DNA of 64,000 bases, taken from the NCBI RefSeq assembly GCF_000702665.1, contig NZ_JNJA01000004.1, forward strand, positions 248,001 through 312,000, read 5' to 3'. The position numbers and the translations under genes are program-made. Below, one piece after another: positions 33,003 to 42,155 of this stretch. Position 1 is the first letter of the stretch. Every line of letters begins with the position of its first letter. Source of the DNA: Solidesulfovibrio alcoholivorans DSM 5433 (GTDB taxonomy: Bacteria; Desulfobacterota; Desulfovibrionia; Desulfovibrionales; Desulfovibrionaceae). The notes beneath the pieces were generated by a model. It saw only the letters and a list, made by a program, of their open reading frames with translations. It had not been told where the DNA came from and did no database searches.

Positions 33003-33506
33003 GTGGCGATGGACGGGAAGAACATGGCCGCCATGCTGGAGGAGGCCGGAGTGGAGCCCACGGCGGTGCGCCTGGCCGTTGCGCGGGTCCTTGCCGGCGG
33101 CGAACACGCCTTGCCCGCCGGGGACATCCTGCGCAAGGTGCGCGAGGCCATGCCGGTCAACAAGGTGACGCTCTACCGCATCCTCGACCTGTTCGTGCGC
33201 CAGGGGCTGGCCAGCCGGCACAGCAGCGGCGACCGCGCCTTCCGCTACTGCCTGGGGCCGCGTTTTTCCGGCCGTGCCCATGGCCATGCCTACTGCCTGC
33301 GCTGCGGCCGCATGGAGTGCCTGCCCGCCACGGGCGACCTCGTGGACATCACGGCCCTGGGGCGCAGCCTCGCTATGGACGTGATCGGCGTCGAGGTGCG
33401 CATCGACGGCATCTGCGCCGCCTGCCGCCGGGTTGCCGGAGCGGGCGGAGAGGGCGTGGCGGCCGAAGACGGCGCGGTTGTTGACGCCGTGCCGGGAAAA
33501 AATTAG
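33003..33506 (+). CDS. zur: Fur-family zinc uptake regulator
   Basis: A 167-residue Fur-family repressor. The winged helix is at about residues 12-85 (VEPTAVRLAVARVL, MPVNKVTLYRILDLFVRQGL). The dimer and metal domain has HGHAYCLRCGRMECLP and a second CAAC pair, the structural Cys4 zinc site. Placement at the end of znuACB indicates Zur rather than Fur or PerR. GTG 33003 has AGAGG five bases before it; ATG 33009 is the alternative. It probably controls its own operon through the palindrome at 30382-30404. Confidence 0.88.
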   Translation: MAMDGKNMAAMLEEAGVEPTAVRLAVARVLAGGEHALPAGDILRKVREAMPVNKVTLYRILDLFVRQGLASRHSSGDRAFRYCLGPRFSGRAHGHAYCLRCGRMECLPATGDLVDITALGRSLAMDVIGVEVRIDGICAACRRVAGAGGEGVAAEDGAVVDAVPGKN

Positions 33507-33548
33507 CCTTCCGGCTTTCCCACGCTGCCTTCCTGGATACCCGCACAC

Positions 33549-34532
33549 ATGAAAAAAGCGTTGATTTTCGGAATTTCCGGTCAGGACGGGGCCTATCTGG
33601 CCAAGCTCCTTCTGGAGAAGGGGTACCAGGTGGCGGGCACCTCGCGCGACGCCCAGATGGCGTCCCTGCGCAATCTCGACCGCCTCGGCATCCGGGAGCG
33701 GGTGACGCTTTCTTCCGTGACCCTGACCGATTTCCGCAGCGTGCTGACCGTGCTGACCAAGGTCGCGCCGGACGAGATCTACCATCTGGCCGGCCAGTCC
33801 TCGGTGGGTCTGTCCTTCGAGCAGCCCGTGGAGACGTTCATGTCCATCGGCGTCGGCACGCTCAACCTCCTGGAGGCGGTGCGTTTTCTCGGCGCGCCGG
33901 TGCGGCTCTACAACGCTTCCTCCAGTGACTGCTTCGGCGACACCGGCGGCGAGCCGGCCACGGAAGCCACGCCGTTTTCCCCGCGCAGCCCCTATGCCGT
34001 GGCCAAGGCCGCCGCGCATTTCGAAGTGGCCAACTACCGCGAGGCCTATGCGCTCCATGCCTGCTCGGGCATTCTTTTCAACCACGAGTCGCCGCTTCGG
34101 CCCGCACGTTTCGTGACGCGCAAGATCGTCTCCGCCGCCGCCCGCATCGCGGCCGGGTCGGGCGAACGCCTGCGACTGGGCAACATCGAGGTGGCCCGTG
34201 ACTGGGGCTGGGCCCCGGAATACGTCGAGGCCATGTGGGCCATGCTCCAGCGAGACACACCCGAGGACCTCGTCATCGCCACAGGCACGACCATCACCCT
34301 GGCCGAATTCACGGCCGAGGCCTTCGCCGCCGCCGGCCTCGACTGGCGCGCGCACGTGGACCTGGACCCGGGCCTTTTCCGTCCTTCCGACATCGCCGTC
34401 AGCCGGGCCAATCCTGCCAGGGCCGAAAGCCTTCTGGGCTGGAAGGCCGCCAAGCATCCCGCCGACGTGGCCCGGGCCATGGTCGAGCACGAGATGCGTC
34501 AACAACCCCTACGGGAGAAGACCGATTCATGA
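33549..34532 (+). CDS. GDP-mannose 4,6-dehydratase paralogue with altered catalytic motif
   Basis: A 327-residue extended short-chain dehydrogenase. The dinucleotide loop is [18 protein letters not shown]. The GMD-type segments [21 protein letters not shown] and [17 protein letters not shown] are present, and Tyr149-x3-Lys153 ([12 protein letters not shown]) is intact. The catalytic STSE of GMD is here SSSD (Asp127), so Glu is replaced by Asp. The protein is shorter than the true GMD that follows. It may dehydrate another NDP-sugar, reduce the 4-keto product, or partner GMD; I cannot decide. Stop and next start overlap (ATGA). Confidence 0.8.
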   Translation: MKKALIFGISGQDGAYLAKLLLEKGYQVAGTSRDAQMASLRNLDRLGIRERVTLSSVTLTDFRSVLTVLTKVAPDEIYHLAGQSSVGLSFEQPVETFMSIGVGTLNLLEAVRFLGAPVRLYNASSSDCFGDTGGEPATEATPFSPRSPYAVAKAAAHFEVANYREAYALHACSGILFNHESPLRPARFVTRKIVSAAARIAAGSGERLRLGNIEVARDWGWAPEYVEAMWAMLQRDTPEDLVIATGTTITLAEFTAEAFAAAGLDWRAHVDLDPGLFRPSDIAVSRANPARAESLLGWKAAKHPADVARAMVEHEMRQQPLREKTDS

Positions 34533-35620
34533 AGAGCAAAGTTGCCCTCATTACCGGCATCACCGGTCAGGACGGGGCCTATCTGGCCGAACTGCTGCTC
34601 CAGAAGGGCTACGAGGTGCATGGCATCAAGCGCCGGGCCTCGCTGTTCAACACCCAGCGCATCGACCATCTCTACCGCGATCCCCACGACGCGGACCGCA
34701 AGCTGGTCCTGCACTACGGCGACCTCTCGGATTCCACCAACCTGATCCGCATCATGCAGGAGGTCCGGCCCGACGAGGTCTACAACCTGGCCGCCCAGAG
34801 CCACGTCAAGGTTTCCTTCGAATCCCCGGAATACACTGCCGACGTGGACGCGCTCGGCACGTTGCGCCTGCTCGAAGCCATCCGCATCCTGGGGCTTGAG
34901 AAGCACACGCGCTTCTACCAGGCCTCGACTTCGGAACTGTTCGGCAAGGTGGCGGAGATTCCGCAGACCGAGAACACGCCGTTCTACCCGCGCAGCCCCT
35001 ACGCCGTGGCCAAGCTCTACGCCTACTGGATCACGGTCAACTACCGCGAAGCCTACGGCATGTACGCCTGCAACGGCATCCTTTTCAACCACGAGTCCCC
35101 CATGCGCGGCGAGACTTTCGTCACGCGCAAGATCACCCGGGCCATGGCGCGCATCAAGCTGGGTCTGCAGGACTGTCTCTACCTCGGCAACCTCTCGGCG
35201 CTGCGCGATTGGGGCCATGCCAAGGACTACGTGGAAATGCAGTGGCTCATGCTCCAGCAGGACGCGCCCGAGGATTTCGTCATCGCCACGGGCCGGCAGT
35301 ACAGCGTGCGCGATTTCGTCAAGATGGCCGCCAAGGAGCTCGGCATCGAACTGCGCTTCGAGGGCGAGGGCGAAAAGGAGCAGGGCATCGACGTCGCCAG
35401 CGGCAAATGCCTCGTCGCCGTCGATCCGCGTTATTTCCGCCCGACCGAAGTGGAAACGCTGCTCGGCGACCCGAGCAAGGCCCGGGAGCGCCTGGGCTGG
35501 CGGCCGCGCATCACCATCGAGCAGATGGTGTCCGAGATGGTGCGCACCGACCTGCGCGAAGCAGAGCGCGATGCCCTGTGCAAGAGCCAGGGCTTTGCGG
35601 TTTTCGACTACAACGAGTAG
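34529..35620 (+). CDS. gmd: GDP-mannose 4,6-dehydratase
   Basis: A 363-residue enzyme that converts GDP-mannose to GDP-4-keto-6-deoxymannose, the precursor of GDP-fucose, GDP-rhamnose and related sugars. The motifs are [38 protein letters not shown], the catalytic Ser-Thr-Ser-Glu (STSELFG, Thr134 and Glu136) and Tyr158-x3-Lys162 ([11 protein letters not shown]), plus [27 protein letters not shown] precedes ATG 34529. It probably supplies the polysaccharide locus at 18.7-29.1 kb. Confidence 0.93.
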   Translation: MKSKVALITGITGQDGAYLAELLLQKGYEVHGIKRRASLFNTQRIDHLYRDPHDADRKLVLHYGDLSDSTNLIRIMQEVRPDEVYNLAAQSHVKVSFESPEYTADVDALGTLRLLEAIRILGLEKHTRFYQASTSELFGKVAEIPQTENTPFYPRSPYAVAKLYAYWITVNYREAYGMYACNGILFNHESPMRGETFVTRKITRAMARIKLGLQDCLYLGNLSALRDWGHAKDYVEMQWLMLQQDAPEDFVIATGRQYSVRDFVKMAAKELGIELRFEGEGEKEQGIDVASGKCLVAVDPRYFRPTEVETLLGDPSKARERLGWRPRITIEQMVSEMVRTDLREAERDALCKSQGFAVFDYNE

Positions 35621-35630
35621 GCCCCGCCCC

Positions 35631-35659
35631 TTGACACGGGACTGTCCGATATCTAGCTC
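35631..35659 (+). promoter_or_regulatory. Promoter candidate for the Sm-like protein gene
   Basis: A consensus -35 TTGACA (35631-35636) is followed, after 17 bases, by TAGCTC (35654-35659), a poor -10. It lies about 40 bases before the start at 35701. The -35 is convincing and the -10 is not. Confidence 0.35.
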
Positions 35660-35700
35660 AAGGCCGGCGCACCGCGCCCCAACCTTCAAGGAGAAACTTC

Positions 35701-36048
35701 ATGGCCTATGACATCCGCCTCGTGAAACTGATCAACGGCGAAACCGTGCTCGGCAAGTGGGACGAAGCCGCCGGCAAGCTGACCGATGTGGCCCTGCTCC
35801 AGACCATTCCTTCCCAGCAGGGCGTGCAGATGCTGCTTTTGCCGTTCGGCTACCCCTTCGAGACCGAGGTGGGCGGCGAGATCGAGCTTTCCCATGTGCT
35901 CTACCAGTTCAAGAAGTTTCCCGATGAGCTCAAGACCCGCTACCTGGAGGCCACGAGCAACCTGACGCTTTCCACCTCCGGCGATCTCAAGACGTTGTCC
36001 AACCTGGCCGGCAAGGGTGGCAACATCTCCAATCTCCTCAAGAAATAA
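35701..36048 (+). CDS. Conserved small protein, possibly Sm/LSm-like
   Basis: A 115-residue cytoplasmic protein with strong AAGGAG before its ATG. The first 75 residues read as a short helix-free beta series: IRLVKLINGETVLGKWDE, KLTDVALLQTIPS, MLLLPFGYPF, then EIELSHVLYQFKKFP. The order 'L-INGE-V-G-W' then strand pairs resembles the Sm/LSm barrel, but this is a visual guess. A C-terminal low-complexity tail follows (LSTSGDLKTLSNLAGKGG). It has its own promoter candidate and precedes the radical-SAM gene by about 100 bases. Confidence 0.6.
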   Translation: MAYDIRLVKLINGETVLGKWDEAAGKLTDVALLQTIPSQQGVQMLLLPFGYPFETEVGGEIELSHVLYQFKKFPDELKTRYLEATSNLTLSTSGDLKTLSNLAGKGGNISNLLKK

Positions 36049-36150
36049 CGGCCCGCGCGTTTTTTCCTCCCCCGGCCCGCGCCGGGGGAGGCCTCCCGCC
36101 TCCACCTTCTTGACACCGCGCCGCGGCTGCTGCCGGCGGCCGGAGCATCC

Positions 36151-38715
36151 ATGCGTGAATTCGTCGCCGACCTGCAAAAACCCACCCAGTACCTGGGCGC
36201 GGAATGGGGTCGCACGGCCAAAGACCCGGCCGGCGTCCGGGCCCGCGTCGCCCTGGCCTTTCCCGATATGTACGAGGTCGGCATGTCCTACGTGGGCGGG
36301 CGCATCCTCTACGAAGCCGTCAACCGCGTGGAGGGGCTCGCCGCCGAACGGGTCTTCACTCCTTCCGACGAGGCCGCCGCGCTGTTGCGCCAAAAGGGCG
36401 CGCCCCTTTGCACCCTGGAATCCGACACGCCCCTTGCGGCCTGCGACGTGCTGGCGTTCCACATCACCCACGAGCTCTGTTACACCAACATCCTGTACAT
36501 GCTCGACCTCGCCGGCGTTCCCTTCCGCGCCGCCGACCGGGGCGAGGGGGGGCCGCTGGTCATCGCCGGCGGCGGCTGCGCGTTCAACGCCGAACCCGTG
36601 GCCCCGTTTTTCGACGCCATGGTCATCGGCGACGGCGAACAGGCCCTGCCCGCCATCCTCGAGGCCGTGGCCGCCGCGCGCCGGGAAGGCGTTTCCCGCC
36701 GCGACCTGCTCACGCGCCTGATTGCCATCCAGGGCGTCTACGTGCCGGAATTTTTTGCGCCCGGTCCGGACGGCGCGCCGCGCCCCCTGGTTGCCGGCTA
36801 CGACCGGGTGGAGAAAGCCATCTTGCCCGATCTCGACGCCGCGGCGTTTCCCACCTGCCAGATCGTGCCCTTCGCCCAGGCCGTCCATGACCGCCTGGCC
36901 GTGGAGATCGCCCGGGGCTGCACGCGCGGCTGCCGTTTCTGCCACGCTGGAATGGTCTACCGGCCTGTTCGCGAACGCAGCCTGGACGTGCTCGAAGGCC
37001 TCGTCGCCGAAGGGCTCTCCCGCACCGGCTACGAGGAACTGTCGTTTCTTTCCCTGTCCACGGGCGATTTTTCGGCCCTGGAGAGCCTTTTTTCCCGCAG
37101 CATCGACCGCTGCCGTCGGGAACAGGTGGCTGTGTCCCTGCCGTCGCTGCGCGCCGGCACGCTGTCCGATTCCATCCTTTCGATGATGGCCGGCATCCGT
37201 CGCACCGGCGCGACCGTGGCCCCGGAAGCCGCGACCCAGCGCCTGCGCGACGTCATCAACAAGGGCATCGGCGAGGAGGACATCCTCGAACACGCGAAAA
37301 GGCTGTTCGCCCACGGCTGGCAGCAGGTGAAGCTCTATTTCATGATCGGCCTGCCCACGGAAACCGACGAGGACGTGGAAGGCATTTTCCACCTGGCGAA
37401 AAAGGTGCTGGCCGCGGCCCCGCCCGGCACGAAACGGCTGCAGGTCACGGCCGCCATCTCGCCCTTCGTGCCCAAGCCCCACACGCCGTTCCAGTGGGAG
37501 GCGCAGATCGGGCTGGAGGCCATCCGCGAGCGGGTAGGGCGGCTGCGTGCGCTTTTTGCCACGGACAAGCGGCTGACGCTGCGCTGGCACGAGCCGGAAA
37601 TGAGCTTTCTCGAGGGCGTGTTCTCCCGCGCCGGTCGGGAGCTCGCGCCGCTTGTCGAAGCCGCCTACCGCGAGGGCTCGCTTTTTTGCTCCTGGGTGGA
37701 CCGCTTCGACCTCGCCCCATGGCTGCGCGTCTTCGCGGCCGCCGGCCTCGACCCGGCAACGTGGCTTGGCGCGCGCGACCCGGACGCGCCGCTGCCCTGG
37801 GACCATCTTTCCTGCGGCGTCACGCCCGGCTTTTTGCGCCGGGAGCGCGAAAAAGCCCTGCGCGGGGCCGCGACGCCCGATTGCCGCTACGGCGACTGCT
37901 CGGGCTGCGGCGTATGCTCCTTCGGCGGCCGCACATCGAGCCTGGATGCGGCCGGAGCAAGGGACATCCGCCCGCGGCTCAACCGCGAAGCCCGTGAACA
38001 CGACGCCGTTGCCGCCCCGCCGGCCCCGCCGCGCGAGGACCTGACCGTCAAGGCCGTCCACCTGCGCGTCTGGTACGCCAAGACCGGCAGCGCCGTATAC
38101 CTGAGCCAGCTCGAACTGGCGCGGCTTTTCGAGCGGGCGCTTCGCCGTGGCGGGCTCAAGCCCAGCTTTTCCGCAGGCTACCATCCGCTGCCGCAGATTT
38201 CCTTCGGGCGGGCCCTGCCTGTCGGCGTGGCCAGCCGCGCCGAATGGACGGCGATCTTCCTGCGCGAGGCCGTCTCGCCCGAGGAGTTTGCCGCGCGGCT
38301 CAATCCCAACCTGCCCGAGGGCATGGCCGTCCTCGGCGTGGACGCGCTGCCGCCGGGGCGCAAGGTCACCCATCCGGTCGCGGAAACTTTCGAACTCCTC
38401 GCGCCGGAGGCCCTGGCGGACGGCTGCCTCGACGCCTGGCGCGCCTTCGCCGCCGCTGCGAACTTTCCCGTCACCTGGGAATCGAAGAAAGGGCCACGCG
38501 GCATCGATGCCAAAACCCTGGTCACGGGCGTGGAAATCGTCGCCCCTGCCACCGTGCGTTTCACCTGCTCCTTCGAGCAGTCCTACGTAAGCCCCCTGCG
38601 TCTGGCCGAGGCGGTCTGCCCGCGCCTCGTGCGGGGCCGCTACGCCATCACCAAGACCGCCGTGGCCTTTGCCGACGGCACGGTCGCCTCCTCGGACACC
38701 ATGAACCAAAATTAA
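36151..38715 (+). CDS. B12-binding/radical SAM protein fused to a DUF2344 domain
   Basis: An 854-residue protein. Residues about 1-230 hold the YgiQ/B12-type N-terminal domain of the TIGR03960 family (LAFPDMYEVGMSYVGGRILY, VIAGGGCAFNAEP). Residues about 250-480 are the radical SAM barrel, with the 4Fe-4S cysteines Cys257, Cys261 and Cys264 in CTRGCRFCHAG. A cysteine-rich stretch CRYGDCSGCGVC near residue 580 follows, then a C-terminal DUF2344 domain (TIGR03936) from about 630 (LRVWYAKTGSAVYLSQLEL, PSFSAGYHPLPQISFGRALP). Such fusions often lie near ribosome-assembly or rne genes; the chemistry is unknown. Confidence 0.88.
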   Translation: MREFVADLQKPTQYLGAEWGRTAKDPAGVRARVALAFPDMYEVGMSYVGGRILYEAVNRVEGLAAERVFTPSDEAAALLRQKGAPLCTLESDTPLAACDVLAFHITHELCYTNILYMLDLAGVPFRAADRGEGGPLVIAGGGCAFNAEPVAPFFDAMVIGDGEQALPAILEAVAAARREGVSRRDLLTRLIAIQGVYVPEFFAPGPDGAPRPLVAGYDRVEKAILPDLDAAAFPTCQIVPFAQAVHDRLAVEIARGCTRGCRFCHAGMVYRPVRERSLDVLEGLVAEGLSRTGYEELSFLSLSTGDFSALESLFSRSIDRCRREQVAVSLPSLRAGTLSDSILSMMAGIRRTGATVAPEAATQRLRDVINKGIGEEDILEHAKRLFAHGWQQVKLYFMIGLPTETDEDVEGIFHLAKKVLAAAPPGTKRLQVTAAISPFVPKPHTPFQWEAQIGLEAIRERVGRLRALFATDKRLTLRWHEPEMSFLEGVFSRAGRELAPLVEAAYREGSLFCSWVDRFDLAPWLRVFAAAGLDPATWLGARDPDAPLPWDHLSCGVTPGFLRREREKALRGAATPDCRYGDCSGCGVCSFGGRTSSLDAAGARDIRPRLNREAREHDAVAAPPAPPREDLTVKAVHLRVWYAKTGSAVYLSQLELARLFERALRRGGLKPSFSAGYHPLPQISFGRALPVGVASRAEWTAIFLREAVSPEEFAARLNPNLPEGMAVLGVDALPPGRKVTHPVAETFELLAPEALADGCLDAWRAFAAAANFPVTWESKKGPRGIDAKTLVTGVEIVAPATVRFTCSFEQSYVSPLRLAEAVCPRLVRGRYAITKTAVAFADGTVASSDTMNQN

Positions 38716-38760
38716 GTATCCTTTGTGCTCTTGAGGTCGTAGCTCTTCAACGCATGTCCA

Positions 38761-38781
38761 CTCCCGGACGTCGCCCGGGAG
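38761..38781 (+). other. Hairpin in the leader of the M16 protease gene
   Basis: CTCCCGG-ACGTCGC-CCGGGAG (38761-38781) is a perfect 7-bp stem with a 7-base loop, 22 bases before the protease start. There is no T tract, so it could be a leader structure or part of termination for the upstream gene. Confidence 0.35.
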
Positions 38782-38803
38782 CGCCAAACCAAAAGGAGCA
38801 TCC

Positions 38804-41446
38804 ATGCGCCGGCGTTTCGTTTTCGCCCTGATGACGGCCCTATTCGCCGCTTGCTGCGCCGCTTCGGCCCTGGCCGCCGAGCCGCCCAAAAGCGTCACCC
38901 TGCCAAACGGTATGACCATCATGGTCATCGAGGACAACCGCTTTCCCCTGGTCGCCGAACGGCTGTTCGTGCACGCCGGCTCCGGCTACGAGACCGCCAA
39001 ACAGGCGGGGCTCAGCCACCTGCTCGAGCACATGGTGTTCAAGTCCACGGAAAAGCGCCCGGCCGGGCAGGTCGCGTCGGACATAGAAGGCGCGGGCGGG
39101 GAGCTCAACGCCTCCACGAGCTTCGACAGCACCGTCTTTCGCGTGGACCTCCCCGCCGACCGCTGGAAGCTCGGGCTCGACGTCATCAAGGACATGATCT
39201 TCGGGGCCAAGTTCGACCCGACCGAGCTCGACAGCGAACGCCAGGTGGTGCTCTCGGAACTGGCCCGGGGCAAGGACAGCCCCGACAACCGGCTGTTCCA
39301 GATGACCCAGGCCATGGCCTGGCCCGGGCAGGCCTACGGCTGGCCCATCATCGGCTTTCCCGAGACCGTGTCCGGTTTTTCCTCCGAGGACCTGCGCCAG
39401 TACGTGCGCGAGCGCTACCAGCCCCGGGCCATGCAGCTCGTAGTGGTCGGCAAGGTGCGCGTCGAGGACGTGGTCGAGGAAGCCAAGACGCTTTTTGGCG
39501 GCATGGAAAACGACCGCCTCCTGACGCCGCCCGCGCCCTATGCGCTGCCTCAGGGAGCCCTGCCCGAGCCGCAGGTCAAGGTGGAGTACGGCCCCTGGAA
39601 CAAGGTCCGGTTGCAGATCGCCTTTCCCACCCCGGGCCTTCGCGCCGCGGACGAAGCCGGCCTTGAGGTCCTGGCACAGCTGCTCGCCGGCGACGAAACG
39701 AGCCGGTTCTACCGCACCTTCAAATACGACAAGAAGCTCGTGGACGATATTTCCTGCTCGTCGCTCACCCTGGAGCGGGCTGGGCTCTTTCTGGTCAGCG
39801 CGACCCTCGATGCCGGCAACGTGCAGGCCTTCTGGCAGGGCTTGCTGGCCGAGCTTTCGCGTCTGAAGGGCACATCCTTCACCGACCATGAACTGGAGCG
39901 GGTGCGCCTGAACATCGAGGACGGCCTCTATCAGGCCAAGGAAACCCTGCCCGGGCTGGCCATGAAGGCGGGTTTTTTCCATTTCTACGGCTATGACCCC
40001 GACGGCGAGGCCCACTACCTGCGCGCCGTGCGCCTGGTGGACCAGAAGGCCCTGTCCGCCGTCATCGAGGCCTATCTGCGCCCCGGGCACATGCTGACCG
40101 CCGTCCTGGTCCCCAAGGACGCCGAGAACGCCGTCACGGCCAAGGGCTTGGCCGATACGGCCGCCAAGGTCTGGCCCGCGCCCAAGACGACGACGGCCGC
40201 CGCGGCCGGGCAGGGCGGCGCGCAGCCGGCCGCGCCCGAGGTGGTCGAGCTTGGCGGCGGGCACCGGCTGGTGCTGCTGCCCGACGCCACGCTGCCCTAC
40301 GTGTCCGTGTCCCTGGTCTACAACGGCGGTGACGCCTTGTTGACAAAAGACAGGCAGGGTTTGGCCGAGCTTGCCGCCAACAGCCTGACCACGGGCACGG
40401 CCAAACTCTCGGCCAACGCGCTGGAGGATTTCCTCGCCGACCGGGCGGCCTCGCTTTCCGCTTCGTCCGGCCGCGATTCCTTCACCGTGGCCTCGAAGTT
40501 CCCCAGCCGCTTCCAGAAGGACCTCTATGGGCTTATCGGCGACGTGCTGCTCGCTCCGGCCTTTCTCAAGACCGAGGTCGCGCGCGAGGTTTCGGACCAG
40601 CTTGCCGACATCAAGGACAAGGAAGACCAGCCCATGGCCCTGGCCTTCCGCAAGCTCTTTCCCTTCCTGTTCGCCGACACACCCTATGCCTACACGCGCC
40701 TGGGCGAGGCGGCCACGGTGAAGGGCTATACTGCCAAGGATGTTGCCGCCTTCTGGGCCGGCCAGCGGGCCATGCCCTGGGTCATGGCCGTCAGCGGCGA
40801 TTTCGATGCCGCGGCCGTGCGCTCCCTGGCCGACAAGCTGGCCAAGACCGCAGGTCCGGCCAAGCCGTTCGCCTTTCCCACGCCCAAGTGGGGGGAAAAG
40901 CGCGAGGCCTCGGTGACGCTTGCCGGGCGCAAGCAGAGCCATCTGTTCATGGTCTTCCCGGTGCCGGGGCTGGCCGCGTCCGAAACACCGGGGCTTTCTC
41001 TTTTAAACGAAGTCCTGGCCGGGCAAAGCGGCCTGCTCTTTTCACGCCTGCGCGATGGCGAGAGCCTCGGCTATTCCGTGACGTCCTTTCTGTGGCAGTC
41101 CGACACCACGGGCTTTCTGGCCTTCTACATCGGCACCACGCCCGACAAGGACGCCGCCGCCCTGGACGGGTTCAAGCGCATCGCCGGCGACCTGGGGCAG
41201 ATGGTGCTCCCGGACGACCTGATGCTTCGCGCCAAGAACGTCATGACCGGCGACTACTACCGCGAACGGCAAAGCCTTGCCGCACGCAGCGACGAAGCGG
41301 CCAAGTCCCTGTCCCTGGGCCTGCCGCTCGATCATGAAAAGCAGGTCGTCGAGGCGGCGCAGTCGCTTACTGGCGAGAACCTGCGCGCCTTGGCGCAGAA
41401 ATACCTGCGCCCCGAAGCGGCGTACGTGTTCAAGGTGGAACCGTAA
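38804..41446 (+). CDS. Periplasmic M16 family (pitrilysin-like) metalloprotease
   Basis: An 880-residue protein with a signal peptide (FVFALMTALFAACCAASALA) and two M16 repeats in one chain. The first half carries the inverted zinc motif HxxEH (His72, Glu75, His76 in HLLEHMVFKS). The second half (from about residue 460, RLVLLPDATLPYVSVSLVYNGGD) lacks it and would be the inactive clamshell half. This is the usual arrangement of long bacterial M16B proteases, which degrade unfolded peptides in the envelope. AAGGAG precedes the ATG, and a strong terminator follows. Confidence 0.9.
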   Translation: MRRRFVFALMTALFAACCAASALAAEPPKSVTLPNGMTIMVIEDNRFPLVAERLFVHAGSGYETAKQAGLSHLLEHMVFKSTEKRPAGQVASDIEGAGGELNASTSFDSTVFRVDLPADRWKLGLDVIKDMIFGAKFDPTELDSERQVVLSELARGKDSPDNRLFQMTQAMAWPGQAYGWPIIGFPETVSGFSSEDLRQYVRERYQPRAMQLVVVGKVRVEDVVEEAKTLFGGMENDRLLTPPAPYALPQGALPEPQVKVEYGPWNKVRLQIAFPTPGLRAADEAGLEVLAQLLAGDETSRFYRTFKYDKKLVDDISCSSLTLERAGLFLVSATLDAGNVQAFWQGLLAELSRLKGTSFTDHELERVRLNIEDGLYQAKETLPGLAMKAGFFHFYGYDPDGEAHYLRAVRLVDQKALSAVIEAYLRPGHMLTAVLVPKDAENAVTAKGLADTAAKVWPAPKTTTAAAAGQGGAQPAAPEVVELGGGHRLVLLPDATLPYVSVSLVYNGGDALLTKDRQGLAELAANSLTTGTAKLSANALEDFLADRAASLSASSGRDSFTVASKFPSRFQKDLYGLIGDVLLAPAFLKTEVAREVSDQLADIKDKEDQPMALAFRKLFPFLFADTPYAYTRLGEAATVKGYTAKDVAAFWAGQRAMPWVMAVSGDFDAAAVRSLADKLAKTAGPAKPFAFPTPKWGEKREASVTLAGRKQSHLFMVFPVPGLAASETPGLSLLNEVLAGQSGLLFSRLRDGESLGYSVTSFLWQSDTTGFLAFYIGTTPDKDAAALDGFKRIAGDLGQMVLPDDLMLRAKNVMTGDYYRERQSLAARSDEAAKSLSLGLPLDHEKQVVEAAQSLTGENLRALAQKYLRPEAAYVFKVEP

Positions 41447-41468
41447 GCCGCCCTCGAAACGCATGGCA

Positions 41469-41507
41469 AAGCGCCCCTGTGGTATGACCGCGGGGGCGCT
41501 TTTTTTC
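41469..41507 (+). terminator. Rho-independent terminator after the M16 protease gene
   Basis: AAGCGCCCC (41469-41477) pairs with GGGGCGCTT (41493-41501), and a run of T follows to 41507. Stem, loop and T tract are canonical. It starts 22 bases after the protease stop. Confidence 0.85.
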
Positions 41508-41654
41508 GCCGGAGCCGCAGTGTCGGGCATTGTGCGCTTGGACTGCCGGGGATACCCTGCCCCGCGCGCGGGCCGCTCTCGCTTGGCATTGCACCCCGGG
41601 ACCGGTCGTCGTGCAAGCGTCCCTTCATGAATACGGGCGCGGGGAGACTGTACA

Positions 41655-42062
41655 ATGATTCGCTGTCAAAGCCGGGACGCGCGCTATGGCGTGGCCTTTT
41701 CCAACGGGAGATTTGAAGGGGTCTGCGATGCGATCCAGGACAAGGGCGGCGCGGGACAGGGCTTCCGGCCCCACGAACTGCTGGAGGCGGCCCTGGGCTC
41801 GTGCATGGCCATGATGTTGCGCATGTATGCGGACAACCACGTTATCCCGCTGGAAAGCGCCGCCGTGGAGGTGACGCTCGATCGCCGCGTGCCGGAAACT
41901 GCGACGTTCGTGTGCCGCATTGCGCTTACGGGCAACCTGACGCCCGCGCCGCGCAAGCGGCTGCTGCGCGCGGCGCGGGCCTGCCCGGTGCGGCGCCCCC
42001 TGTCCGGCAAGCTCCTTTTCGTGGAAGACGAAGCGGGCGGGCCGGCTTCGTCCGGGGCGTAG
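41655..42062 (+). CDS. OsmC/YhfA-family peroxiredoxin-like protein
   Basis: A 135-residue OsmC-fold protein. The conserved first cysteine is in HELLEAALGSCMAMMLRMYA and the second in RAARACPVRRPLSGKL, both in the family positions, so thiol-based hydroperoxide reduction is possible. The 'G-x-FRPHELLEAALGSCM' start marks the OsmC group. GGGGAG precedes ATG 41655. It converges on the channel-like gene, with a 93-base gap that holds an imperfect GC-rich inverted repeat. Confidence 0.85.
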   Translation: MIRCQSRDARYGVAFSNGRFEGVCDAIQDKGGAGQGFRPHELLEAALGSCMAMMLRMYADNHVIPLESAAVEVTLDRRVPETATFVCRIALTGNLTPAPRKRLLRAARACPVRRPLSGKLLFVEDEAGGPASSGA

Positions 42063-42155
42063 GCGGAATAAACGGTGCGCCGCGGTCGGGAAACACATCA
42101 CGGTCGGCCGTTCCCGCGGCGACGACGTGCCGGAGAGGCGGATGTTGCTGGCGCG

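Noticed and set aside
35686..38937. A minus-strand open frame of more than 1000 codons opposite the Sm-like and radical-SAM genes
   Set aside because: The radical-SAM cysteine motif and family signatures are on the plus strand; the antisense product has no domain and a biased composition.
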